Shown here one piece after another: positions 1 to 5,430 of a DNA stretch of 11,755 nucleotides. The position numbers and the translations under genes are program-made. Within the stretch, counting starts at the first letter, position 1. Every line of letters begins with the position of its first letter. The notes below the pieces were generated by a model. It was not told where the DNA came from. It was given only the letters and a program-made list of their open reading frames with translations, and ran no database searches. The stretch spans positions 1 to 11,755 of the forward strand of contig JAGLWX010000037.1 in NCBI GenBank assembly GCA_023133185.1, read 5' to 3'. The stretch is from Fidelibacterota bacterium (GTDB lineage: Bacteria > Fidelibacterota > UBA2242).

Positions 1-473
1 GTGCCGTCATGCCGGATCCGACTGCTGAACAACTGGCTGATATCGCAATCGCCACGGCAGAGACTCATCGGAAAGTCATCAAAGAAGAACCGAGAATCGC
101 GATGCTCTCATTCTCAACAAAGGGAAGCGCCAAACATCCTTTGGTCGATAAAGTTGTTGAAGCAACTGAAATAGTGAAAAAAAAGCGACCGGATCTGATG
201 ATTGACGGTGAGCTTCAGCTTGATTCAGCAATTGTTCCCGGCGTCGGTGAACGCAAAGCTCCGGGCAGTCCTGTTGCCGGGAAGGCGAACGTTCTGATAT
301 TTCCAGGGCTGGAAGCCGCAAATATTGGCTATAAAATAACACAGCGAATTTGCGGCTGCGAAGCTGTCGGTCCTATCATTCAGGGACTCAGAAAACCGAT
401 GAATGATCTTTCACGAGGGTGTAGTGTTGATGATATCGTGAATGTTGCCGCTATTCTATGTAATATCGCTTAA
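1..473 (+). CDS. pta: Phosphate acetyltransferase, C-terminal part (5' end outside window)
   Basis: Phosphate acetyltransferase (EC 2.3.1.8) interconverts acetyl-CoA plus phosphate with acetyl phosphate plus CoA in the cytoplasm, normally paired with acetate kinase. The reading frame is open from the window edge; the first whole codon is at 3 (Ala-Val-Met), and the ATG at 9 is internal, because the residues before it fit the family's conserved A-D-C-A-V stretch. The visible 156 codons contain family hallmarks: LSFSTKGSA, RPDLMIDGELQ, KAPGSPVAGKANV, IFPGLEAANIGYK, IIQGLRKPMNDLSRG and SVDDIV. The Ser-Arg of DLSRG and the second Asp of VDD match positions implicated in catalysis in the Methanosarcina thermophila enzyme (S309, R310, D316). 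The stop TAA at 471-473 is 14 bases before the FmdB-type gene, so they are probably co-transcribed. The family call is very secure; whether an N-terminal DRTGG/regulatory extension exists cannot be seen. Confidence 0.95.
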   Translation, partial: AVMPDPTAEQLADIAIATAETHRKVIKEEPRIAMLSFSTKGSAKHPLVDKVVEATEIVKKKRPDLMIDGELQLDSAIVPGVGERKAPGSPVAGKANVLIFPGLEAANIGYKITQRICGCEAVGPIIQGLRKPMNDLSRGCSVDDIVNVAAILCNIA

Positions 474-487
474 TCAATGGAACAATA

Positions 488-787
488 ATGCCGACATATG
501 ATTATTTCTGTAAAAACTGTCAATATGAATTCGAAGAGTTTCAGAGCATGAGCGCCGACCCAATTAAAGTTTGCCCAAAATGTAAACAGGCATCCGTCAT
601 ACGAAAAATTAGCGGTGGATCGGGATTAATTTTCAAAGGCTCCGGATTTTATATTACAGATTATGCCAGGAAAAACAGCAGCACACCGACAAAAAAAAGT
701 AAATTAAAAACATCAACGTCAGCTGCTAAAACTGAAAAATCAACCTCTTTATCAAAAGAAAGTGTGACTGAGTCGAATCCGAAATGA
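488..787 (+). CDS. FmdB-family zinc-ribbon protein with Lys/Ser/Thr-rich tail
   Basis: This is a 99-residue protein of the FmdB / putative regulatory protein family, small cytoplasmic zinc ribbons of uncertain function. The N-terminus MPTYDYFCKNC is the classic family start. Two Cys pairs, C8-x2-C11 and C29-x2-C32, should bind one zinc ion. The segment GSGFYITDY (about residues 51-59) is the conserved motif that follows the ribbon. From about residue 60 the protein is low-complexity and rich in Lys, Ser and Thr, and probably disordered. The ribosome binding site is weak (only a GGA about 8 bases before the ATG), so expression may lean on coupling to pta 14 bases upstream. The older link of the name to formamidase regulation does not transfer. 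The family call is firm and the function unknown. Confidence 0.9.
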   Translation: MPTYDYFCKNCQYEFEEFQSMSADPIKVCPKCKQASVIRKISGGSGLIFKGSGFYITDYARKNSSTPTKKSKLKTSTSAAKTEKSTSLSKESVTESNPK

Positions 788-807
788 TCAGTGATTCATA
801 AAATAAA

Positions 808-837
808 AACGCTCTTGCCTGAAAAGGTAAGAGCGTT
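808..837. terminator. Strong bidirectional rho-independent terminator
   Basis: The arm AACGCTCTTGCC (808-819) pairs with GGTAAGAGCGTT (826-837) over 12 base pairs with one G·U and a six-base loop (TGAAAA). On the plus strand it is followed by a T-rich run (GTGTTTTATTA). On the minus strand it is followed by GTTTTTATTTTA. It lies between the convergent FmdB-type gene and the small membrane-protein gene and can end both transcripts. Confidence 0.9.
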
Positions 838-871
838 GTGTTTTATTACAATAATTCTTAAGTCGGAAGAA

Positions 872-1132
872 TTACTTTTTTTGTTCGGTTTCGGTTGATT
901 CTTTCTTGCGATATAGAATTGCAACCGGGATAATTATCAAATATCCGATTAAAAGTATAATCGGCGCCAGTGACAGGGATCTAAAAGAGTAAGTATCGCC
1001 GCTTGCCATTACGAAAAAACCGATGATGATTGCCAGAATCCCTATACCAAAAATGATAAAGTTTACTTTTTTCAGTGTTAAATATTCGATGAATTTAGGG
1101 GATTTCGATAATTTACTTTTTACTTTAGCCAT
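872..1132 (-). CDS. Small two-helix membrane protein, DUF3098-like
   Basis: This 86-residue inner-membrane protein has no assigned function. A Lys-rich N-terminus (MAKVKSKLSK) precedes a first transmembrane helix at about residues 24-43 (FIIFGIGILAIIIGFF core). A short loop with SFRSLSLAP follows, then a second helix at about 54-74, then a charged tail. The pattern of two helices with a G-D/S-F-R-x-L-x-LAP linker resembles the DUF3098-type small proteins seen in Bacteroidota and relatives; that likeness is from memory and not tested. The ATG at 1132 was chosen over a GTG at 1165 because GGAGAG lies just upstream of it and because the GTG falls inside the likely -10 element. The gene is monocistronic and convergent with the FmdB-type gene, ending 35 bases from the shared terminator. 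Confidence 0.75.
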   Translation of the reverse strand: MAKVKSKLSKSPKFIEYLTLKKVNFIIFGIGILAIIIGFFVMASGDTYSFRSLSLAPIILLIGYLIIIPVAILYRKKESTETEQKK

Positions 1133-1164
1133 GACTCTCCATTTCGTAATTTTACTCAACTGCA

Positions 1165-1195
1165 CAAATATAGTGAATGTTAGTGATACTTAAAA
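1165..1195 (-). promoter_or_regulatory. Bacteroidota-type promoter for the small membrane protein
   Basis: Read on the minus strand, TTTT (1195-1192), a 19-base spacer and TATATTTG (1172-1165) fit the Bacteroidota consensus TTTG-N19-TAnnTTTG with one mismatch in the upstream box. Transcription would begin near 1158, giving a leader of about 26 bases to the ATG at 1132. Known consensus, inferred site. Confidence 0.5.
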
Positions 1196-1247
1196 TGAGA
1201 AATATTGTTCCCGAATTATGTGTTATACTAAAATGGTCGTTTTGTGT

Positions 1248-1275
1248 TTGGCAGAATGTAATTCAGCCATATAAA
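1248..1275 (+). promoter_or_regulatory. Sigma70-like promoter candidate upstream of the palindromic element
   Basis: TTGGCA (1248-1253), a 16-base spacer and TATAAA (1270-1275) match the sigma70 consensus 5/6 in each box. It points into the palindromic element and, beyond it, amrS; the expected start is near 1282. No open frame follows closely, so if active it would make an untranslated RNA or a long amrS leader. The match is by eye, and AT-rich spacers produce chance hits. Confidence 0.35.
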
Positions 1276-1339
1276 GTGAGCAAGCTATATTCTTATTTCG
1301 GGGCTCCGCTGCGGAACGGTACTTAGCTCGGCTGTAGAA

Positions 1340-1482
1340 AAACATTAACCATCGAATTTATTCGATGGGATAAAATGGCCTCTACCTGTCGTCCTGACTT
1401 TAATCGGGGTACTCACCGAATAAATTCGGTTTGCGTTGCTGGGAGTATCAAATCCACTCAATAAATTGAGTGGTTAATGTTT
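1340..1482 (+). repeat. Nested palindromic element, possible structured RNA
   Basis: Outer arms AAACATTAACCA (1340-1351) and TGGTTAATGTTT (1471-1482) are perfect inverted repeats. Inside are three perfect palindromes with a shared AATWWATT core: CCATCGAAT-TT-ATTCGATGG (1349-1368), ACCGAAT-AA-ATTCGGT (1415-1430) and CCACTCAAT-AA-ATTGAGTGG (1454-1473). A weaker stem, CCTGA (1393-1397) with TCGGG (1404-1408), has one T·G pair. GGTACTC (1408-1414) pairs with GAGTATC (1443-1449) through one G·U and encloses the middle hairpin. The outer helix (1340-1348 with 1474-1482) stacks directly on the first and last hairpins. The layout is either a REP/BIME-like or MITE-like mobile repeat at DNA level, or a multi-branched RNA read on the plus strand. 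I do not recognise it as a named family. Confidence 0.7.
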
Positions 1483-1553
1483 ATATTTTCGTTTCGGGGT
1501 TTTGGAAGGGCTACAGAATAAAGTAACACTGTGATATAATCTGAAATCACAAG

Positions 1554-1582
1554 TTGACAAATGAACTCTGATTGTTTAGTTT
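1554..1582 (+). promoter_or_regulatory. Candidate promoter for amrS
   Basis: TTGACA (1554-1559) is a perfect -35 hexamer, followed after 17 bases by TAGTTT (1577-1582), a poor match to TATAAT but partly like the Bacteroidota TAnnTTTG box. It would give a leader of about 20 bases before the TTG start at 1611. Only the -35 is strong. Confidence 0.4.
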
Positions 1583-1610
1583 AACCTGATGCAAAATTAA
1601 AGGAACTTAC

Positions 1611-2612
1611 TTGAAAGTAGCAAAATGGTGGAATGAAAAAGAACAGGGAATTGAGTGTTATCTCTGTCCCCGTCGCTGTATCATTGCTGACCGGAGCTAT
1701 GGCGTATGTAATGTTCGTAAGAACGTCGATAATACCCTTTATACAATCGTCTATGGTCATCCGGTTGCTGTTCATGTCGATCCGATCGAGAAAAAGCCGT
1801 TATACCATTTTTACCCGGGCTCACAGATATTTTCCGTAGGAACCGTCGGATGTAATCTGCTTTGTGAATTTTGTCAGAACTGGGATATTGCCCGTGCGAA
1901 ACCGGATGATACTCAAATGCATAATATCAGTCCCGAAAAAATCATAGATATGGCGCAGAAATCCAACTGTATCGGTATTGCCTTTACTTATAACGAACCA
2001 ACAATATTCGGCGAGTATGTACTGGATATTGCCACACTTGCACATCAATCCGGATTACAGACGGTTATGGTTACAAACGGATATATTACATCAGAGGCGA
2101 TCGATGATATATACCCATTTATTGACGCTGCCAACATCGATCTGAAGTCATTTTCCAATGAATTTTACCGGCAATATTGCAAAGGAGAATTACAGCCGGT
2201 TCTCGATGCTCTGCAAAGGATCAGAGATTTGGGCACCTTTATTGAAATTACAATGTTGATAATACCGGGTAAAAATGACAGCGACAGCGAGTTAGATCAT
2301 TTAACACGATGGATAGTTGATAATTTAGGACAGGATGTTCCGGTTCATTTTTCAGCGTTTCACCCTGACTATAAAATGCGGCAACTTTCCCGAACACCAA
2401 AAGAAACGCTTGATAAAGCCAGGAAAATCGCAATCCGGAACGGACTTCGATATGTGTATGAAGGAAACGTTTTATCTGAAAATGAGGACAACACCTATTG
2501 TTACCACTGCGGGCGCTTGTTGATTGAGCGACGAAGTTTTTCGATTATGAAAAATAATTTAGAAGGTGATATTTGTAGCTGCGGCAGTAAAATAGCTGTT
2601 GTACAATCATAA
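1611..2612 (+). CDS. amrS: AmmeMemoRadiSam system radical SAM enzyme
   Basis: This 333-residue cytoplasmic radical-SAM enzyme belongs to the family that co-occurs with AMMECR1 and MEMO proteins; the reaction is not established to my knowledge. The [4Fe-4S]/SAM motif is C81-x3-C85-x2-C88 (GCNLLCEFCQN). An N-terminal cysteine cluster C16, C19, C23, C33 (ECYLCPRRC...GVCNVR) and GHPVAVHVDPIEKKPLYHF (49-67) are hallmarks of AmrS and its PflA-like relatives. TYNEPTI, NIDLKSF and HFSAFHPDYKM follow, as expected. The C-terminal ribbon has C297-x2-C300 and then C322-S-C324, where relatives usually show C-x2-C followed by G-x2-I-P-G-x-W; the tail here (GSKIAVVQS) departs from that. The TTG start is supported by AAAGGA at 1599-1604 and by the family N-terminus. 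Neither AMMECR1 nor MEMO genes are in the window. The nearest neighbours are the palindromic element upstream and an unknown small gene 55 bases downstream. Confidence 0.9.
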   Translation: MKVAKWWNEKEQGIECYLCPRRCIIADRSYGVCNVRKNVDNTLYTIVYGHPVAVHVDPIEKKPLYHFYPGSQIFSVGTVGCNLLCEFCQNWDIARAKPDDTQMHNISPEKIIDMAQKSNCIGIAFTYNEPTIFGEYVLDIATLAHQSGLQTVMVTNGYITSEAIDDIYPFIDAANIDLKSFSNEFYRQYCKGELQPVLDALQRIRDLGTFIEITMLIIPGKNDSDSELDHLTRWIVDNLGQDVPVHFSAFHPDYKMRQLSRTPKETLDKARKIAIRNGLRYVYEGNVLSENEDNTYCYHCGRLLIERRSFSIMKNNLEGDICSCGSKIAVVQS

Positions 2613-2667
2613 CGAATTATAGAAATTATAAAGGCATCAATTTGAAAAGAAAGACATAGGAGTTGAA

Positions 2668-2853
2668 ATGCTGACACGCCTGAGCATTGAAGTTGACCGT
2701 AGTGAATTGCTTGAATTTAAAGAAGTTATACAAAAATTGACTTCCAATCAACCCAGCGTAGAAATTAAGTTAAATTCTGCGGTCAGAAGCATTTGCCGCT
2801 TAATATTAAAAGATATTGATAAATGGGAAACATTTAAAAGCGAAAGATGGTAA
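2668..2853 (+). CDS. Small hypothetical protein, 61 residues
   Basis: I do not recognise this protein. It is a soluble, mixed-charge 61-residue chain starting MLTRLSIEVDRSELLEF, with a likely beta strand (LTRLSIEV), an amphipathic helix (ELLEFKEVIQKL), another strand (PSVEIKLN) and a longer helix (AVRSICRLILKDIDKW). That order would suit a small alpha/beta or ribbon-helix-helix-like fold, but no diagnostic motif is visible. The start has a good ribosome binding site (AGGAG, 2659-2663, 4 bases before the ATG). It stands 55 bases after amrS and 79 bases before the next unknown gene, all on one strand, so it may be part of one loose transcription unit. The good ribosome site and the consistent spacing argue that it is real. 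Confidence 0.6.
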   Translation: MLTRLSIEVDRSELLEFKEVIQKLTSNQPSVEIKLNSAVRSICRLILKDIDKWETFKSERW

Positions 2854-2932
2854 ATTCCTTATCAAAAAACATTGATAATTTAAATGAGTTTTGTAAATTC
2901 GATAATGATATTTTTTAAGAGGATTTCCCGCT

Positions 2933-3256
2933 ATGGCAGATGAATCATTGACCGATTTTGGTAACCCCGAAAGTTGTAATGCGTACCTGATGACAAAATT
3001 TGACGATCTTTTACAAGGGATCAATAATCTGTATGGAAAAGAGTTAATGGAAGAACTGTTCCGTCGCCTTGAGAAAACCGTTGCTCAATTTCATAAGGAT
3101 ATTCAGTCGCTGATTAATGAGATAAAAAGCGATGAAACAAAGGAGCCATTTCGTTCGCGGATACCGGTTGTTCTACAGCCGCAACCAAGCCAAAACAGCG
3201 CTGATGTTGCTGTGACTGAAAACGAGACCAATGAATGGCAACAAAATCTTCAATAA
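2933..3256 (+). CDS. Hypothetical helical protein, 107 residues
   Basis: I do not recognise this protein. Residues 1-67 look largely alpha-helical and soluble (MTKFDDLLQGINNLY, LMEELFRRLEKTVAQF, DIQSLINEIKSDE), with hydrophobic residues spaced as in a helical hairpin or short coiled coil. Residues 68-107 are Pro-, Gln- and Asn-rich and probably disordered. There is no signal peptide, membrane segment or Cys cluster (one Cys at residue 15). The ATG at 2933 has AAGAGGA about 9 bases upstream, a good site. The next gene (membrane-anchored coiled coil) begins 43 bases later. The position suggests a shared role with the envelope lipoprotein further downstream, for example as a cytoplasmic partner, but this is inference from context only. 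Confidence 0.65.
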   Translation: MADESLTDFGNPESCNAYLMTKFDDLLQGINNLYGKELMEELFRRLEKTVAQFHKDIQSLINEIKSDETKEPFRSRIPVVLQPQPSQNSADVAVTENETNEWQQNLQ

Positions 3257-3299
3257 CTTTAAATATGAAATTATAGAACTGTAAATTTGGGAGTTGTGA

Positions 3300-3809
3300 A
3301 TGAAAGAACTGATTAAAACAATAGTGTTGGTACTACTTGTCGTAGTTGCGATCTATTTTGCGTTTGTTGTAACCAAAGTCAATGATCGCATGGATAACCT
3401 GAATGTTGCAGATTCTGTCCATGTAATAAACATTGATGGATTTGATCATAATCTGCATGATCTTGATCTGCGTTTTATTGGTCGTGGCAAACATATCCAG
3501 CAGTTTCAAAGGGACTTAAAGGCTCTTGATCAGAAGCTGGATGTAACAGCCAGAAAATTCGACGTGAAGATTGATTCAGTTGGTCTCTTAATAAGTGAAT
3601 TGCGTATGAACACGGAAGCCGAACTGGCAAATCTGAAAAGAGATCAGGAAGAAACCGCCAAACGTCTTTCACAATTTCAGCGTAAGACCAACCGAACTCT
3701 AACTGATCTTCAAACAGCGCTTAGTCGCTTGAACCGTGAAAAGAATGACCTCGAAAAACGTGTAAAAACGCTGGAAACTCCTCCTGAAGATTCAAAGAAA
3801 AAGAAATAG
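3300..3809 (+). CDS. Membrane-anchored coiled-coil protein, function unknown
   Basis: This 169-residue protein has one N-terminal transmembrane segment at about residues 6-24 (KTIVLVLLVVVAIYFAFVV) and no cleavage-like site, so it is probably a signal anchor in the inner membrane. The rest would lie in the periplasm. Residues about 65-160 are strongly heptad-like and charged (FQRDLKALDQKLDVTARKF; RLSQFQRKTNRTLTDLQTAL; LNREKNDLEKRVKTLE), predicting a long coiled coil. The tail ends in a run of lysines. GGGAG at 3289-3293 sits six bases before the ATG, an excellent site. The gene precedes the OmpA/TPR lipoprotein by 74 bases on the same strand, and a membrane-anchored coiled coil next to a peptidoglycan-binding lipoprotein suggests a trans-envelope scaffold. 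No family assignment is possible from the sequence alone. Confidence 0.7.
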   Translation: MKELIKTIVLVLLVVVAIYFAFVVTKVNDRMDNLNVADSVHVINIDGFDHNLHDLDLRFIGRGKHIQQFQRDLKALDQKLDVTARKFDVKIDSVGLLISELRMNTEAELANLKRDQEETAKRLSQFQRKTNRTLTDLQTALSRLNREKNDLEKRVKTLETPPEDSKKKK

Positions 3810-3883
3810 GTGAAGCATAATTATAAAAAGTATCCGGCATAGAACAACAATATCGGGTGCTTTCATGTTTGGAGGCTGAGGGA

Positions 3884-5227
3884 ATGAAGCGGATAACCTT
3901 TCTTATCATTTTAAGTTATTTTTTAATGAGCTGCGGTGGCGGCAAAGAAACCGTTCCGGAAATATCGGTTTCAGAAGATCTGATCGCAAGTTCCCTTGTT
4001 CAGCAGGAAGGTGAAAGACCGACCATATCACCGGAAACATTAAGTCCGAAAGTTCCTCCACAGAAAATAATATCTTCTTCAAAAGCAGCGCCTAAAGTGT
4101 CTGCTCCGAAGAAAGTTCAACGGGTAGTTAAAAAAGAAAAACCGGTTTTAAAACCTCAGGCAGCCGATATCAAAAAAACATCTGTTGTTAAAACACAGGT
4201 TAAGAAACAGATACCGCAAAAAGATACAACGCCGATTGTTGTTCCAGAACCTCAAAAAAAGCCGGTGTCGGCAAAACCCGTAGAAGTTGTAACTATTGAA
4301 AAAACAGAAACGCCGGTAGAACAGCAAAAGTCAGTCCCGGCGGGTTCTATCATTATGCAAAATATTTCTTTCGACAATATATACTTTGAAACCGGTGAAT
4401 GGGCAATGCCGAGCGCTACATTTAATTCAAATTATTATGTGACGCTGGGAAAATTAGTTAAAGCCTTGCGAACCGATCCCGATATTAAAATCAGGATTTC
4501 AGGCTATACCGATCATGAAGGTTCGGAACAGTATAATTATGAATTGTCTCAAAAACGATCAGTTACGTTTGGTAAATTACTGTTGGATTTCTTTCCACCG
4601 AAAATGAGAACCGATATTGCGCAACGTATTGAAATTAATCCCGTAGGCTCCGGAGAAATACTTGTGGAGGGCACCAACAAAATCAGGAGAATTTTAAACC
4701 GGCGGGTCTCGTTCGAACTATTTTATGGTGATCTGAAAAATAACCCTTATACCGCTTATATGGATTATAAACCGGCGAAAATCAGCAGAGCCGCTGCTAC
4801 GCCGTCAACTTCTGTTAAAACGAGCCATCCATCGAGCAGAGTAGCGTCAATTCAGCAAAAACTCTACGATAAAGCCACGCTGTTGTTTAACCAGAAGCGG
4901 TACAATGAATCGATCGATATTTATGAAGAGATAATTCAGATTAACAGAGATCACTCCTTGGCGGATAATGCCCAGTTCTGGATTGGAGAGGCGCTATATT
5001 ATCAAAAACAGTATCCTGAAGCACTTCAAGCGTATCAACAAGTGTTCGGATTGGGTAACCGAAATAAAGCAGCTTCTGCTCAAATGCGACTTGGTTATTG
5101 CTATTTCCGAATGAATCAATTAGATCAATCTGTAGCAGAGTTTCGGAAAGTTATTCAGAATTATCCCAAAGCGACTGAAGAAATTCGGAGAGCAGAGATG
5201 CTGCTTACTAAAATCCGATCAAATTAA
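3884..5227 (+). CDS. Outer-membrane lipoprotein: OmpA/Pal-like domain fused to YbgF/CpoB-like TPR
   Basis: This 447-residue lipoprotein has a signal peptide (MKRITFLIILSYFLMSCGGG) with lipobox Leu-Met-Ser-Cys and lipidation at C17. Residues 21-150 form a Lys/Pro/Val-rich extended linker that could cross the periplasm. Residues about 160-281 are an OmpA-like peptidoglycan-binding domain: ISFDNIYFETG, GYTDHEGSEQYNYELSQKR and LNRRVSFELF. D210 and R225 match the Asp and Arg known to hold diaminopimelate in OmpA/Pal. Residues about 318-445 carry tetratricopeptide-like repeats resembling the C-terminus of YbgF/CpoB (ATLLFNQKRYNESIDIYEE; NAQFWIGEALYYQKQYPEA; MRLGYCYFRMNQLDQSVAEF). The ATG at 3884 is chosen over a GTG at 3857 because it gives an exact lipoprotein signal and has GGAGG 8 bases upstream. 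In Pal-Tol loci these are separate proteins; here they are one chain. No tolB, tolQ or tolR is in the window. A likely terminator follows. Confidence 0.88.
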   Translation: MKRITFLIILSYFLMSCGGGKETVPEISVSEDLIASSLVQQEGERPTISPETLSPKVPPQKIISSSKAAPKVSAPKKVQRVVKKEKPVLKPQAADIKKTSVVKTQVKKQIPQKDTTPIVVPEPQKKPVSAKPVEVVTIEKTETPVEQQKSVPAGSIIMQNISFDNIYFETGEWAMPSATFNSNYYVTLGKLVKALRTDPDIKIRISGYTDHEGSEQYNYELSQKRSVTFGKLLLDFFPPKMRTDIAQRIEINPVGSGEILVEGTNKIRRILNRRVSFELFYGDLKNNPYTAYMDYKPAKISRAAATPSTSVKTSHPSSRVASIQQKLYDKATLLFNQKRYNESIDIYEEIIQINRDHSLADNAQFWIGEALYYQKQYPEALQAYQQVFGLGNRNKAASAQMRLGYCYFRMNQLDQSVAEFRKVIQNYPKATEEIRRAEMLLTKIRSN

Positions 5228-5238
5228 TAGTATCAATT

Positions 5239-5285
5239 AACAAACAGTTTATGGATATTTCATTAGGATTCATAAACTGCTTGTT
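5239..5285 (+). terminator. Likely terminator after the lipoprotein gene
   Basis: AACAAACAGTTTATG (5239-5253) pairs with CATAAACTGCTTGTT (5271-5285), 15 positions with one A·C mismatch and a 17-base loop; ATATTTTAA follows. It stands 12 bases past the lipoprotein stop. The AT-rich stem and broken T tract make it weaker than the one at 808-837. It may also act on the leftward tRNA transcript. Confidence 0.6.
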
Positions 5286-5335
5286 ATATTTTAAATAGTT
5301 AGGTGGGTTTTTGAAAAGTCTATCGAGAGAGTATG

Positions 5336-5419
5336 TGCCGGGGGGGGGAATCGAACCCCCATGGACCGAAGTCCGGCGGATTTTGAGTCCGCTGCGTCTA
5401 CCAATTTCACCACCTCGGC
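5336..5419 (-). tRNA. tRNA-Leu (anticodon CAA)
   Basis: Read on the minus strand, the 84 bases fold as a type II tRNA. The acceptor is GCCGAGG with CCCCGGC and discriminator A. The D arm is GTG/CGC with loop AAATTGGTAGA. The anticodon stem GCGGA/TCCGC holds loop CTCAAAA, so the anticodon is CAA (reads UUG). The long variable arm is GGAC-TTCG-GTCC, and the T arm is GGGGG-TTCGATT-CCCCC. The variable arm, discriminator A and anticodon agree on leucine. Position A5 faces C68, the only acceptor mismatch, inside a run of nine G on the plus strand (5340-5348). The 3' CCA is not encoded, so it must be added after transcription. It is transcribed opposite to both neighbours. Confidence 0.95.
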
Positions 5420-5430
5420 AAAAATCGGAG

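Larger units (their letters stand above)
1133..1610. other. 478-base gene-free region with palindromic element and promoters
   Basis: No convincing coding frame lies here. From left to right it holds the promoter of the leftward membrane-protein gene (1165-1195), a sigma70-like sequence pointing right (1248-1275), a small TCCG-CTG-CGGA hairpin (1305-1315), the nested palindromic element (1340-1482), a possible outer closing pair CTGTAG (1332-1337) with CTACAG (1511-1516), and a candidate promoter for amrS (1554-1582). The middle (about 1300-1515) is visibly richer in G and C than the AT-rich flanks. Confidence 0.7.

Noticed and set aside
1133..1165. Alternative GTG start adding 11 residues to the small membrane protein
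   Set aside because: The GTG falls within the likely -10 element, and the ATG at 1132 has its own GGAGAG.
1340..1482. CRISPR array
   Set aside because: The palindromes are unequal, are in mixed orientation and are not regularly spaced, and no cas gene is present.
1581..1775. Minus-strand 64-codon open frame across the amrS start
   Set aside because: Overlaps the well-supported amrS N-terminus and its leader, without a ribosome binding site; a shadow frame.
2859..2878. TTATCAA/TTGATAA hairpin after the 61-residue gene
   Set aside because: Only seven A/T-heavy pairs with a broken T tract; too weak to call a terminator.
3282..3289. Exact TAnnTTTG match (TAAATTTG) just before the coiled-coil gene
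   Set aside because: It overlaps the ribosome binding site, so transcription would begin at or past the start codon, and the upstream box is poor. Probably coincidence.
3857..3883. Alternative GTG start adding nine residues to the lipoprotein
   Set aside because: It would bury the lipoprotein signal behind extra residues, and the GGAGG site serves the ATG at 3884.
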